DNA of 64,000 nt from the NCBI GenBank assembly GCA_023846275.1, contig CM043870.1, positions 3,347,527-3,411,526 of the forward strand. Direction: 5' to 3'. Under the pieces are notes generated by a model that was not told the DNA's origin, made no database searches, and saw nothing but the letters and a program-made list of their open reading frames with translations. The translations under genes were made by a program, and so were the position numbers. Below are positions 12,701 through 27,700 of the stretch, piece after piece; positions within the stretch are counted from its first letter, which is position 1; each line of letters opens with the position of its first letter. Origin of the DNA: Vanilla planifolia. Lineage: Eukaryota > Streptophyta > Magnoliopsida > Asparagales > Orchidaceae.

Positions 12701-15700
12701 TACTTTTATGTGATTGTAAATTCTTCTCTAATGCTTTGTGTATGGAGGATAATGTGATTATTGTAGCTATACTTTTTTGCGATTTGGATGCCTGTTATAT
12801 TGATCCTATAGGTGGAGGTTTATAGTTATGATATGTGATATTTTTGAAGCATGGATAATGATCATAGGGTTAAAGGAAAGTATTTTTATGAAGATATTGT
12901 TTTAATGAGAAATGAGAAAATAGAATAATAAAAGAAATATTGAGTTATTTTCTTGGTATGGTTTTATGCAAATGTATTATTAAGTTCTTTTGTTATAGTG
13001 CTTATCAGATGTTGATTTATTTTGCAATCATGTTTCTCTTGTTTATTATGTTGTGCTTTGCTTGTAGATTTTTGTATTGAGTTTTTTAGAATCTCATTAG
13101 TGTTTGCATCATTAAGTTTTTTTTTTTTTTTGCATCACACAATCATTTGAGATGGATGATAGTCATATTTATATTAGTCATATATATATATATATTATGT
13201 ATATTAGTGATATATTATTATATTTGTAGTGTTTGTATGGGTATATGTGATGGGAATTTTTATTATATCATATTATGTTATTTCTAATTTTGGATACTTC
13301 TTATGAATATTGATGAATAATCTATTGATATTTTGGTTTCGAGAATTGTTATTTTTTCTAGGATTATTAATTTATGTAGTTAGTGATTGCTAAAGTTGTC
13401 TCATTGTTATTTTCTATCTAAGAAGTATCTTCCATTGATGAAATTTGTTATTATTATTATTATTTATTTTGGAGTAATTATTTTTTTAATTCTAGATTGG
13501 GTTTGGGTTAGATATGGCAGTTTGGTATTGAAAAAAGTTATGTTTAAGGGGTTTATACGAGCGAGGACATTAGCACAGCATGTATATTTGCTTATTATTT
13601 ATTATAAAGTATTTTTCTTTATTGATATAATTCGATAATTATATGTGAAATTTTTTATAAAAGAAGAAAGAACAAAATCTATAAGAACATGAACAAGGCA
13701 TGAAACTTCAAGGAAAAGAAAAGAATGTGTAAATATTGTAGTAAATCTTTGTCTCAAAAGATTTTGAATAAATGAAGAGGAGAATGTTAAAAAAGCAAGA
13801 ATTAGCAAGGTCAAAATTGAACCACTAAGTTCTAAACCTAGTCAAGGTCTAGCTAGTGTTTAATATATGAGACATAGTGTTGGGGAATTGGATGATTTGG
13901 TAAAGGAAGTCAATTAAGATATTTTGTATATGAAAAAGTATATCATACAACTTTGGTATATCTTTGAGTTAGGACTGGAATAGAAAGGATAGCTGCACTA
14001 CAACATTGTAGTAGAAATGTTGTCAAAATTTATTTGTGTTCAATAGAGGACAATTAGAAGATGCTAGAATTATAGATATGAAAATAGGTATGTTTTATTT
14101 TCAATATTGTTTATTATGATATTATGTGATTATGGCAATTAGAAGGTGCTAGAATTATAGATGTGAAAATGGTTATGTTTTATTTTCAATATTTTTTTAT
14201 TATGATATTATGTGATAATGTTCTCTTAATGTTTTATGTATGACATGATATTTGTGCTATGGTATAAATAGTGAAATACTTAATGGATGTCGTATTATTA
14301 GTTATTCTCTAGCATTAGTTTGGTAGAAGGAATTTTCTATAAAATAATTCTCTTTTTTCTAATAAAAGATATCTTATGTTAAATATGGAAGGATTATGTG
14401 ATTAGCAAATAACGATTATTGGTAAAGAGGAAGAAGTTAAAGTTTGATATAATAAATGGAAGAGTTGATATTATTGTGTTACAAGTATAAAGAGTTGAGA
14501 AATTTTAAATTACTTTGTAGCAAATATAGATCAATAATTTGTTTAATGTTAGGTATGTTAATGAAAATCCTATAATTGAATGAGCTTTGAAGAAGTTATA
14601 AATATGTTTTTTATAAAATGGGCATGAGTGATTAGAGTTTAATATGACAAATTTTGGGATATCAAGGGCCATAGGAAAATGAAAAGTGAGATATTATTAT
14701 AATTTTATAATTAACTAATTTGATACGAGATCATTAATAGAAAAGAATAAATAGTTTAAATGATATTTTTATTATATACAAGTGATTGACTCAATTGTGA
14801 TTGGGAATATGTACAATATATTGAGGGAATGTGGTTAACATAATTGATTATGTATAGAAAAATATTGGTAGAAATATAGAAATTTCTAATATAATTGATT
14901 ATATAGATTTTGAAATTCCTATCTTGATTATAATTTGAGCATTTTTTTTCTTTATCATCTTTAAAGGGCAAGTTAAAAATGATATTGGATAAATTGTCTA
15001 TTGTACTGTTTATGATGGATGAGGGAAGGATTAGTTGCTCCATTGATGTGAAATTATATGATAATATCAGTTGGTTTTACATGAAATTATTTTAAAGAGC
15101 AAGTTTTAAGAAATACTTAATAAAAGAATTGATGATCGGGATTAGCAAGAATCAACTATAGTCATTGGAAGAATATTTTGTTGTTCTTTTGTACAAAATA
15201 AGTGTTTTAATAATTGCAGAGAAAGATAAAGGATGACAAAGATATTAATGTTTAAGATGAAATAAAATAAGATTATAAATGGAGGAAAATGATGTGGTGG
15301 AATGTTAGATTATAAGATTGTTAATTTGTTGGATGTTAGAATATGAATCATTGCATATGATTTTAGATATTAAAATGTTCTAAAAAATTGGCAGAGCAAA
15401 TGAATAGAGTATATTATTTATGATTTGAATTTTATCTGTTTTTAGGAAAGAACAAATATAGTAATGATTGCATCGAGTAGTTAAATAAAATATAGGAAAA
15501 TTTATTTCTTGAAAAGTAATGAACAATGGATGAAAGAGGCATTAGGAAAAAAAGGTAAATAATATGTGTGTGATAAATTAATATGGAAAATAAATGATTG
15601 ATGTGATAATTTATTTATATGTTTGGAATAGTGATACCTTTTGACTTCAATTTTTTAAAAGTGCAGGCAAAAATTTATCCAATTTATGATCTAGAATTGG

Positions 15701-18700
15701 CTTTTATTATAATTATTTTGCAAGTTTAGAAACATTATTTATATGAGATAGGATGTGAAGTGTTAATTGATTGTCAAATTTTAAAATATCTTTTTAACCG
15801 AAAGAGTTAAATTTGAGATATAAAAGATTGTTATAATTATTAAAGATTATGATTTGGAAAAATTTTTTTTTTAGGAAAAACCAATGTGGCTGTGATTGTG
15901 TTAGCAAATAAACCAATATTGGTTTGATGATTTCTTAGATAATTGAAAAGTAGAAAATCTTTGTGATTTTTAGGTTCCAATTAAAAAAAATGGAAAAAAT
16001 GTAGAATTGTTGCATCAATTATTTATGACTATTGGATTAAAAAAACTATCAATGAAGATTACTTGTAAGATGAGGCTTATTAAGAATTATTTTAAAAGAT
16101 TATAGATGATTGGATATATGAATTTTATTTAGATAATAAATATGTAATACAATTTCAAAGTTATTTGTTTATATCAGAATATAAATAGTTGAAATATTTG
16201 TCATTAGAACAAGCGTATAATTTTAAATAAGTTATTTATTTTTGAGAAAATAGAAGGCATTAGGATTGAAAAAGAGATGTTGATGATTTTTTCTAATATA
16301 TATTTTTATGTTTGATTAAGTTGAAAAATATTTAAACTGTTAGCAAATAAAAAGAGAGTAATTAAAATCTTTGAGGACTTGTGATGATTGTTTATTTTGA
16401 AGGAGATTGGGAAATCTATATATTCTTAATGGGATTTGGCCAGTAATGTAATTATTCCTTATGAAACTTTGATTAAAAGAAATACCAATTTTTTATATTA
16501 TTTTAAGAGTAGATAAATTAGTTAATTTGGTTTGAGTTATGAAAAATTAATAAATAAAATAAAATTGATTAAAAATGGATTGTAATTGCAAAGAAAGGCA
16601 AAATGAATACTTGAATATAAAGTATGAAAAGGTTAGATTCTATGAAAGAGAGCATGCTTTAAAAAAGTTAGTTCTTTGAAATATTATTATTGGAATTGAT
16701 ATAAGGCAAGTTGTGTTCTAAAAACATTAATGTCTTTCAAATTATAGAAAGTGTAGGCTAAATAGCTTATAGAATAGTTCTGCCAGTGTAGAGCATAAAT
16801 TCAGAATATATTATTGAGGAAATATATTTTGGATTCATCATATATTATTAAGTATGATATAGAAAAAAATAAAATTTAAATTTTGGATGGGAGAAATAAA
16901 ATATTGAGAAAAAGATGATTTTTGTGATTAAATTGTTTTGATGAAATCAAACTCCAAGTAATATATTAAAGTGAAACTAGATATGAAAGTCAAATAACTA
17001 GAGTTATCTCAAATTTTAAGATGAAGTTTTATGAGGGAGATTGTAATTTCTTAGAATTTTGTTGGTTGTATTAAAGATTAAGTCAATCATATGTGTTACA
17101 TTTCAGTTCACTATAAAAGCTAGTTAGATAATATTTGATATGAAGTGGTTGACATGCGCTATTATGATGTTATATTTGGACAAACTTGGTGGCATTTATT
17201 GATTAATTGGTATCTCAATTGTTAATTGCAATCATTCCAAATGATCAACACATCATTTTGATCACGCAAAATTTACATTTCATAAATGACACTATTCAAA
17301 GGAAAATTGATAAACATTTTTCATATGAGTCTTCTTGATGTTTAAAACTTGGTTCAATTGAGTCTACTCTCCAAACAAACCTCTAAACTCATGCCTTCTA
17401 AACCTATTGAGCTTGAACTAAATGAGTCATCAAAACAAGAACATCGTGAACTTGTGTTGTTTTCACATATACTTAAGTTTATATATATTATTAAGCTTTA
17501 AGGTTCTTTTACTTATATATTGATTTTTTTAATAATTTTGACTTTATTTTACATAAAATGATTAATTTAATTTTCAAAATGAATAATGTCTTAAGGCGGC
17601 ACATTGAGTCCACCAATTTTATTTGTATTTCAGTGAAATAAAAAAATATATTTAATTGAATGTGCATAGTTGTCTTGTTTGACCTTTTGTGTAATTAAAC
17701 CATTTGATGTCCTGATTATTAAGGAGTTACAAAAGTTGATGAAGATAACTTGGAATATAATTCCGTGACAGAGTTTGTCATGGTGGGGTGAATGGATATA
17801 GGGCATTCTATATAAGGAGGTTGATATTGTGCTTATGTTTTTCTTAGTTATTTAGCAAATTTTGTTTTTATTTGTTTGTCATAGTTCGTGGCATGTATAA
17901 TGTTTTTATTTTATTTTTATATATTTTCTTATGTTTTATTATTTGTCTAGGTAAGGGTTTTTTATAATTTTTTTTTGTTTAAGGATTTCTATTGTTAGTT
18001 ATATAATTGCTTTTATGGAATAAAAATAAAAATATTTTGTTTTTTTTTTTTTGAGATTCTAAGATCGTAAGAGATTTTTATCGTGCATGAGTACAGAAGA
18101 CATGAGATAGGCATAAGTCAGCCTTTGCTCATTGGCAAAGGAATGTGTATGCTAGTCCTTTTTTTTCCCTTTTTTTATATTCTTCTTCATTATTTTGCAC
18201 TATTTGTGATATCTTGAGATCTAACTGTAGGAGTTCCACTCCAATGTTCTCCTTCATCACTAGTATAGCTTCCATCTCACTCAAAATGTTCTTACTGCCT
18301 TTGTGTTTCCTTTTTAATAGTACTGTTGTTTTGGTTATTTATCTTTTCTCAAGTTAAAACAACTTCTTTCTCTTGACTCTGCTAGCATTGAGTGTGAATC
18401 TTATGAGTTGGTAAAGCCCAATTGTGTTTATTGCTTTTTATGAATTGACAATAAAAGTTTTGCTCCATTCAACTTTTTTTATTTTGGTGTTTTGGGTCCT
18501 TTTCTAATGGAGTCCCTCAATGGTATGCACTATTTTAGCATGCTTGTGTATGTCTATGTTTGAGCCTCTTAGGTTTATCTTTTGAAAGATTTCTTAGTTC
18601 CTAGGATGATAGAATCTTTTTGTAATAACATGAATACACAATTTTCTATTATTGTTCTTGCTTTTATAATATTCTTACACTTATTCAAAAATCTATTTGA

Positions 18701-21700
18701 TTTCCTTGATTCATTTGGCATTATATATTAGATACCATGTCTATATACCTATCAACAAAATGGCATAGCTATACACAAGCATCAATACATGATGATATTT
18801 GCACGCTCCTGATTTAGCTGCATGTGCCCAACGACCATTAGGGGGATGTTTTTCTCACATCTTGTTATGTTATCAATTAGGTGCTTTCTTTTTGTTTTAA
18901 AAAGTGTTATTTTATTTAGCTTCCCATACCTCTAAAGAGCTTGTCATTTTTATTAAACCTAGAGTTTGTTGTTGCATAGTCTTTGTCCATTTACACACTC
19001 TAGGATGTTTTAGGGGCAGTTATGCTTGCCTTTCTTGGATGGTCCTATACTATTAAAAGATAAACTATTTTGCTTATTGGTCATCATTTATATTTTTCTA
19101 AAGATGTTCTTGTCTTCGAATTACACCCATATTTTTCTAAGGTAGCACTCTCCTCTATGCCTTCTCCTTGTTGATCGAATCCTCATACTCTTGATCCAAT
19201 TATTGGTGTTGTCATTCTTTCGTTTGTCAAACTTTAAATGACTTTTTATTGAATGGTATTAAGCCACTTTCTCATATACTTCATTTAATTCCCTTAACAA
19301 CACCATTATCACCATCTTAGAACCTTGGCTGGCCTTTAATTTTCAGCAAAAGAAAAGGGTCTTGTACTACCATTCCCATAAATGTTCATGTCTCTCTTTA
19401 TAATCTTAACCCCTCTTTTTAGGCTTTCGCCACATTTTTTTCATCTTTTTGTGTTTTTGAGACTTACCAAGAAGCATTGATTAATTCTAAGTGATAGCAT
19501 GAAGTGGTTGAAGAAATGTTCATTTTTAATTCATGTGAAACATAGTATTTGGTTCATACATACTCTGATGTTTATGTAGTTTCTTTTAGATTGGTTTTTA
19601 TTCCTAATTACAAACTAGATGGCTCTGTTGACAAATGCAAGGTTTGCGCGGTTGTTAAAGGTTTTTACTCAGATATACAATATTGATTTTCGTAAGATTT
19701 CGAAAAGCATTTTAAACATAAAGCTGAAACATAGGCAAATATTGATTGATTACAAGCGAACAATGTACTGATTGATATCAGGAGATTGCATTCATGGAAT
19801 AATCATTGGGTTTTTGTGTTAAGGGGGTGAAAGTGAATCATTTTTTAGAATTGAATAAAGCCATTTATTATTTTAAATAGAGTTATTGAGTCTAGTTTAA
19901 AAAGTTCTGTCAGATTGTTATTGCCTTTAAATTTTAGAGTTGTCCAGCTGATTATTTAGTATTTGTTATGAAGTCATTTATATTATTATTATCTTTGTTA
20001 TCTATTTGCATGATATTTTTCTAACTAGTACTGATATCACTAGTTTTACAAATATATGAATATTTGACAAAAGGTTTTGTCACTGGAGATATGGGATGTC
20101 CTCAATATTTCTTTGGAATTGGGATAGCTCATAGCAAGCAAGGTGTTGTTTTCTTCTCATAAAAGTATGCACTTGATTTATTAAATTGACTGGTCTATTT
20201 GGTGTCAAACTGATCGACACTTCAATCAATCTATATATACATTCCCGGAAAAGTAGTGATGAACTCTTGGAAGAGAAATCTTTAGATGATTAATAGGCAA
20301 ATTAATCTACTTAATAGTTCTTTGACTAGATATCTACTTTATCGTAAGCTTTATATGTCAGTCTATAGAAAAGTCCAAGTTCTTTGGGATGCACTTTTAA
20401 GGATATTAAAGTATATCAAAGGGGAATTTCGAAAAAAATTATGAATTGAAAAGCTTGGTCATCTACAGATTGAGGCATTTTTTGATGTTGATTATGCTAG
20501 CTCAAAAAAGGCAAACAATTAACTTCAAGTTACTACACCTTGGGAGGAAATTTGTTCTCTTGGAGATGTAAGAAACAAATTTTGATATATCAATCCAATG
20601 CTAAAGCTGAATATCATGGTTCATGCAAATTATAAATTATTTTTGGTTATGCATTTGCTTAAGAAATTAGTTTTCAATATCAAAAACCATTGCCCGTATA
20701 TTTTGATAATTAAGTTGTTATTCGTGCATTTTTTTCATTGGTGAACAAAGTACATTGAAGGTTGATTGTCCCTTCATTAAGGAGGTTATGATTCCAAAAA
20801 TTTTCACCCTTTCTAATTCTTATTACAAGGTGGACAATATGTATACTAAAGCCTTAGTCTTCGTGCATTTTAAAAAGAATTGTGATAAATTGAGCATATT
20901 GATATCTATGTTTCAACTTGAAGAGGAGTATTAGAATTTATTAAATTTTAGTTTCGATTATATTAATATTAATCTATAAGTAATAAGTTTAATTTTCTTT
21001 GTTTTATTAAGTTTACTATTGTTGGTTTTTTTCTTTATGGATTTGTGGTTTGGACTTTATATAAAGGGTATTAAATTTCTCTTTTTTAATCAACAAGTTC
21101 AAACATTTTTTTTCTCTTGGAAACACATGTTGGAAGATGATCCAATAATGATATGGGAAAGTTGGAATCTGAATGTTACGTGGGTTAAAGGAAACCCATA
21201 AAAGATCTGACTAGGGTTTTTCCAGTAGAATCATTCTGCATATTTAGTGTTCACTATAATTTTCAACTGCAAAAAATCGATTCACCCCTCATTTTTTTTT
21301 TCCTCTTTATCTCTCAATGGTGGATATCTTCTCCTTATTTATGCTTGGAAATCTTCTCAGCCGGTAGGACTTTTTGTTATGTAGAGAGTGAAAGGTGGAT
21401 AAGGTGATTGATTTGGGATTTGAGGACCAAATAATTCTGTTCTTCTTCATTGACTTGATTCCTTTATGGCTGACTGTTCTTCGTGGAGTATGCAACCTCG
21501 TAAACTATGCAAGATTGCTTTTTGAGGGAGAAAGAGAGAGGAAGGCTTTATGAGGGAGAGAAATGAGGGCTCGATGAGTTGGAGAGGGAGACAAAGAGGA
21601 GATAAGTTTGTGATTATGTGCATTGAGATTTTATCGTTACAGGCTGCACTTATTTAACAAAGAGGAGATAAGTTTGTGATCATGTGCATTGAGATTTTAT

Positions 21701-24700
21701 CGTTACAGGCTGCACTTATTTATGGATTTTCTCTGCCAGAATTCATCAAATTCAAATTTTCGTATGCTTTTTCTTTCTCATGGATAAATTTAAATGGATC
21801 CCCTAGAAGCTTCTCTCTACCAAGCAAGCTATTGGCGGTTGATCCTCTTTTGGCTTGTCAGCTTACCCATGGATAATTTGCCATTTGATGGCAGTCCAAT
21901 CACGAAATTTGGAGGGTCGAACTTCACCATAAGAGCTTTGATCAAATATCCTTAGGATTTTGTGACTGTTTGATTTGCGGTTAATCATCTCTATTGATTT
22001 TGCTTTTAATCAAGTTAGACCTTCATACCTTTTTTTCATTGCCCAGATCGCATGCCTATTTTTCTTTGAACGAGTTTTCCATCCATGATTTTTAATATGC
22101 AAACTATGATTTTTAAATTTTAATCATTTGAACATGTCTGGAAGAGTTCTATAATATCTGTTAATCCTCACTTGATTTGTTGCATAAATAATGGTCTTAG
22201 TTTTCTCATGCATCTATGTTCAAGTGGTTGTCATTTTTGTTGATTTGTTGATTCATGGATCTTTTGCTATGATCTAATCGTTGTATCCATAAGTCAATGT
22301 AGAAGTCTATAAAACTCGTTTGAGGTTCTCTATTCAGGGATGCTGAAGACCCAAGTAATGAATGTATATGTGCTGTGCACTTTTGGAAAATGGGAGCTCA
22401 ACATTGCATGGCAAATAATTGTCATTTATTGAATACATTGGTATCATAACAACAATAGAGTTTTGATTAAGAAAATAGCAACCAAGCTCTGATTAACTTC
22501 TTAATCAAACAATTGTCATACACAATTTTACAAGGATGTCTTGCTATAGAAAGCTAATTGAAAGAATCGGATTAACATTTTGCTGAAGCAAATTTATTCT
22601 TCTTGTGTCAGTTATGGAGGGTAACCTATGCAAGAGCTCTTCCTGGCATTCTATGCATTAATTTGACAATTGTATGTAGAGTTTTGCATTGTTTTTAATC
22701 TGTTTGGATGGTATTAAACCCCTTTATTAGTTTACATTAGTTGTAGTAGGTATTCAAACTAATGTTTCTTTAATTTCAAAACTTTTAACATGTATTTTAA
22801 TGGTAGCAAATTACTCCCAACTGTTACCTAATGGCAATTAAGGTTGTTCAATATTTGGATTACTTTTTTCTTAAGAAAATTAATCCAAGTCAGTAGCAAA
22901 ATTGATACATGCTCCAATAATTGATTTATGCACTATTTCGTTTGAATGCCCAAAGTTCAATCATTTGTTGTTGAGTACTTAAAGAAAAGTATTAAAATAT
23001 TTTTAATAATATTCAATAAATTTATGTTGCAATGAAAATCTCTTCTCAAGAAGGAATGACAAAAACAATATTTGATTTGTTTTCAAAGAATTTAGTCCAA
23101 CGTAATTTATTTTTTGGTTTATCCAATTACATTGTACAATTATAATCCAAGGGAATACCTTTTAATTGTACTTGAATACATTTAAAAGCACTTTTTCTCA
23201 AAAGTCTATTTGATGTAATTGGAATTTTAATAGCATATATGTAACTCAGAAAGTCTTTTAAAGGTTAATTTTTAAGATTATATGGATCAGTATTATTTCT
23301 TAAAAACTATAATCTAATAAGAGCTACTTTTTTTATATTGTACTATTACTCTAATATTATCAATTATGGAGTACTGGCAGTATTAGCAGTATGAAATTTC
23401 AAATATCAAAGGAAATTGTCATTAATGGTATCACTAAAAATTATAGGCTTCCTAATTGAAAGAAGAACAAAGATTGTGCACCAAACTTGTGTTTATTAAC
23501 TTTTTCTTTCTAACTGTGGCCTTCAGCCAATGATATATGAAATTTGAGAGTTAGGTCAAATTGAATGGAAATTTGTTGCTGTGAACAAAAGGAAGATGAG
23601 ATTGAAAAGGTTTGAGTTGACATTGCCATTTTCTAGAATCTATTCCATGATATCTTTAGTAAGCAATTATGCAATTAAATAAAGGTAACTATTGTTTTTT
23701 ATTTATGAAAAGTCAATATTTCCTATGGAGAGTTTTTTACATAAATATATCATCAACAGTATCAATCATCATTGCTGAGGCAAATTGTAATATCAATGAG
23801 TGCATGAAAGTTGTTTATGAGGGGGGAGAGAGAGAGAGAGAGAGTCAATGAACTGTTGACTAGGTAGAGATTTTGTGGAGATGTGGAGCATAATTTTATC
23901 CTTTATTAGCCATATTGTTCAGAGTAATAGGCAAAGGGATAAATTTTCTATCTTTCTATCCTAATCTTTCTCTTTATGTCCTGTATCTCTTTAAACCTAA
24001 ATCTCATGTTTGAAAGCTATCTGTGGTTGGATGGCTTGAGCTAAAGCAAATCATTTGAGATATGTAGATTCACAAGCGTTTTGTTCTATGATATTGAATG
24101 CTTTTTTGACTTTTTGTTGGTGGAAATTAAAAACTAATGGCTATTAGTTAAATGATTGATTGGACTTGTAGAAGTGTGCAAACTTTCTTCGATTTTAATG
24201 TAGATGAGGTGGTGAAGCCACTATAGAAATAGATGGAAATTCTATTAGATCCTAGTTTGATTTGCTAAAAAGGGGCATGATATTATATGTTAAAAACATA
24301 GAATTCTATTAGATCAATTCATTATGAAAAATCCTTATAATGTGTTGTTTTGCTTTTCAGCATGGTGTAATGAAACACTTTACAAATATTTGCATTTTCA
24401 TGTGTTCATATATTTTGGATTATTTTTTTTATTTGTGTACTTCAGAGATGAATGTGCCCATCTATATCATGCCATATTAGGATTTTTATTTTTGTAAGCT
24501 CCTGTTGTGCTGATCACACTCGTTTTGTTTTTTATGCTATTCAATCTAGTAACCATATTTCTATTATTAGTAATAAGTGATGAATATGATAATTGTTGGT
24601 AATAAGTGATGAATATGCCCATCTATATTATGCCAAATTCTTCAATTGCTAATTTTCTATCTAAATGCATATATCATTTATTTTGCGTTTAATTATTTTA

Positions 24701-27700
24701 TAAAAGTACCAAGGTTGCTTAAAAAAATATGGTTTTTAAAGATAAACTGAAGCGGCATTCATTTTGATGAATAGAAATGAATGTATATATACCTGCCCAT
24801 GATAAACATTTTGTTTACATGCTTGCATGCATGCATGTGATTGATGGTATATACATGATCTTATACATATGCATTCCTTGAAAGCAAGGTTTTCCGGACT
24901 TGTTTAGATGTTTAGCTAGATTGCCCGTTCTCACTCTACTGATGGTGTCATACCATTTATAATATAAATAAATATCAAATTTCAACAATTGTCAGGAAAT
25001 TATTCCAACATAGAAAATTATAGAAGTTAAAGAATTTATGCCTTAAAGCCAAATGACATTGTATAAAACTGCATACAAATCCGACAAGAATTTAAAGACC
25101 TTTGCAATTGTTTTAGTCAAATATTGATTAGGACACAAACTAATGGAGACATGCTAGACATGTCTAGTTTTGTCATTACAATGAATGATATGTTATCATG
25201 CATTATCTTTTAAACCAAAATCAGTTAATAAACAATTCACCTTTTTACCATGTATTTTTTGCTCAATCTGGTTCTTAAGGCTTTTTGGGTTTGTGATTGA
25301 TCTGAGAGGTTTAACTGTTCCAAGTCCAGGCTGTATTGATTTGTTATTTTGGTTCCCTGTTAAAACTTTTGGAAATTGTCCTTGTGAATCATGTTGTTTT
25401 TTCATACCAGTACAGTTCATGCTTAATCTTACTGAGAATTGATTCCATTTTGAAGTTTCCTTATTTGTTCTGAGGATGCACCTGTAACTTCAGCACTTAA
25501 TATTGTTTGTTCGATCATATTATATCTCTTTTTTTTTTTTCTCTTGCAACTAGAAAGCCACCTTTATGGCAGAAATGTGAGCTTCATAAAGTCTTAGCCA
25601 CTTATTTTACCATTCATCTGGTATCCATTATGCTTTTATTGCTTTTTTAAGTTTTTTAAGAGAAAATAAGCCGTGTGTGTGTATTCTGATGTGCCTTTGC
25701 ATTGCCCTTTAATATCAAAGCTGTCCAAATTTGTTGGAAGTTATTAACTTTTCAATGCAAATGCTTTTAAAACTGTTTTACTTGACAGTTCTTGAACGAT
25801 GTGATTTTGTTCAGTAGTCTTGAAATCACATGCTTCTATTATGCAGGTTAAGCAGTTGACAGATAACATACAGTTTATATTGGAAGCTATCCGAACCTCT
25901 GATGTTGTGGAAGTGGAGGTATACAAGAATATTGTAGCTTGATTCATTTTTTTTTCTTTCATTTAATTGTAACACTGTTACTTAAGTTTGCTTTAGCGTT
26001 TTATTATAGCTTGAAGGTTAGCTTGTTTTTTTGTAAAGTTCATTAGGTTGAGGAGGTAGATTTTGTATCGATTAAGAATATGCATACAAAGAATAAGCTT
26101 TTGATCATTCGAACATACTCATGTAAGCTGATTAATGCTAGAGTGATGATTGACTTAATGCTTTAAATAAGGAAGGACAAGAAAAGATGTGACAAAAACA
26201 ACCATTAGAGAAAAATTTGTTGAGCTTTGATTTTACTGAAGAGCTGTTATCGGGTTGACTGCAATCTTGTTTAAGGATTCATGCAATCAACTCTACTTTG
26301 TGGGAGAAGGATTTTTTGTTGTTTTTGTAGGTTGAGGAGGTTTTATTTGCATGTGGATGGATGGATTATTCTTTTACGGTTTTAGTGGAGGTTATGAACA
26401 TTTTAAAAAAATGAAATAAAAAAATATCTTATAACTAGCATATTGAAAAACCTCATGCAAGGCATGCTATGATGATGGTCAAATATTGAAAGATCTATTG
26501 TTATATGGCTCTGTCCCATGGACATTTGAAAGTTCATTATAGTTGAAGGTGTTTCTGTTATGCTGTACAATATTAAAGGTTATTTAATATTAAACTTTTA
26601 AGTTTCCTGGTGCATGGAAGAAGAATGTTTTGATTCTGATATGATAAAGAAAAGATTGAGCTTTGGTACTGTAAAATTTATCATGAGACTTGGAGTTTGT
26701 GGTTTTGAGTCCTGAAAACAAAAATGATGTATTGTAAAGTTGCATTTATGGATAATTAAGATTTAATTGTTCTCCTCGCCCACACATACAGAATCCTTGT
26801 AAGTGCCAAGTTACACTTATTAAATGAGAGCAATGCACACAATTTTATAGTTTTAGTGAAGTTGATCGATGATGTTACAATTGACAAAAACATCTTAACT
26901 TGAATGCACATTTTGTGAAGAAAACTGGTAATATAGTTACCAATTTAGAAATTTATCACTGTTCAAGAAGGTTATTTTCAGAAGGAAATCTTGAAGAAGC
27001 AAAAAAAAAAAAAAAAGAAACACAATAATTACTGCTTCCTCAAATTGCTCAAAAAAACACTCCCCCTCTAGAATAAAGAAGAGGAAGAGGATTCGACTTG
27101 GACTTGGCGTCATTCGCTGAGCACTACTATAAGAAGCTTATAAGGCTATTCATGTTATCTTTCACTTGTTGTGTTATGCCTCAAAACTTTTTTGAGTCTT
27201 TTTTTGATTTAACATATTACTATTCTAAACCACTTCTAGTCTTCTTGCAATGTTTTGAAAAAGCACTTAAAGAGGTAGATCTAGAAGACTCCTGAGTTAT
27301 TCAAGCAATCGTTATTAAGTTTATTCAGCCATAAGATTTCCAAAATCACTTGGTTAGATGTTTGCCTAGTTCGCTACAAGAAATCTTTAACAAGGCTATT
27401 CATTTCATCAATGAGTTTTTTTTTACTTCTATGTAGTAGATCTAAAAGGAATGTGTCGTTGCCTCAAGGCCTCTTGATCGAGGGAAAAGATGGTCACGAG
27501 ACGTCGAAGTACTTGGAGGCTCCTTAGGATCGTCACCCTCGAGGATACCAAGCTCAACATTTTAATACTCTCTTAAGTGAGATCTTGGAGAAATCTTGGC
27601 AGCTATTAAAAAATATGGATTGTATCAAAAGTCTAGGCCACTCATGGAATAATTGAGGTAATTTTGCAAATATCACAAAAACCATGATGACACAAGGTCC

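Larger units (their letters stand above)
6793..25846 (+). other. LARP1 giant intron 4 (19,054 bp)
   Basis: The donor is AGA|GTAAGT at 6793 and the acceptor ATGCAG| ends at 25846. Joining the exons restores the La-motif reading GFNR-VKQLTDNI without a frame change. The intron is AT-rich and holds decayed retroelements: a gypsy remnant near 11055-17170, a Copia remnant near 18370-20935, and tandem duplications at 14051-14220 and 21591-21722. In 6793-8900 and 21723-25846 I recognise no gene or element beyond simple repeats, such as (AG)n at about 23826-23844. The stretch 8900-11050 has weak coding-like pieces I cannot assign. Confidence 0.85.
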
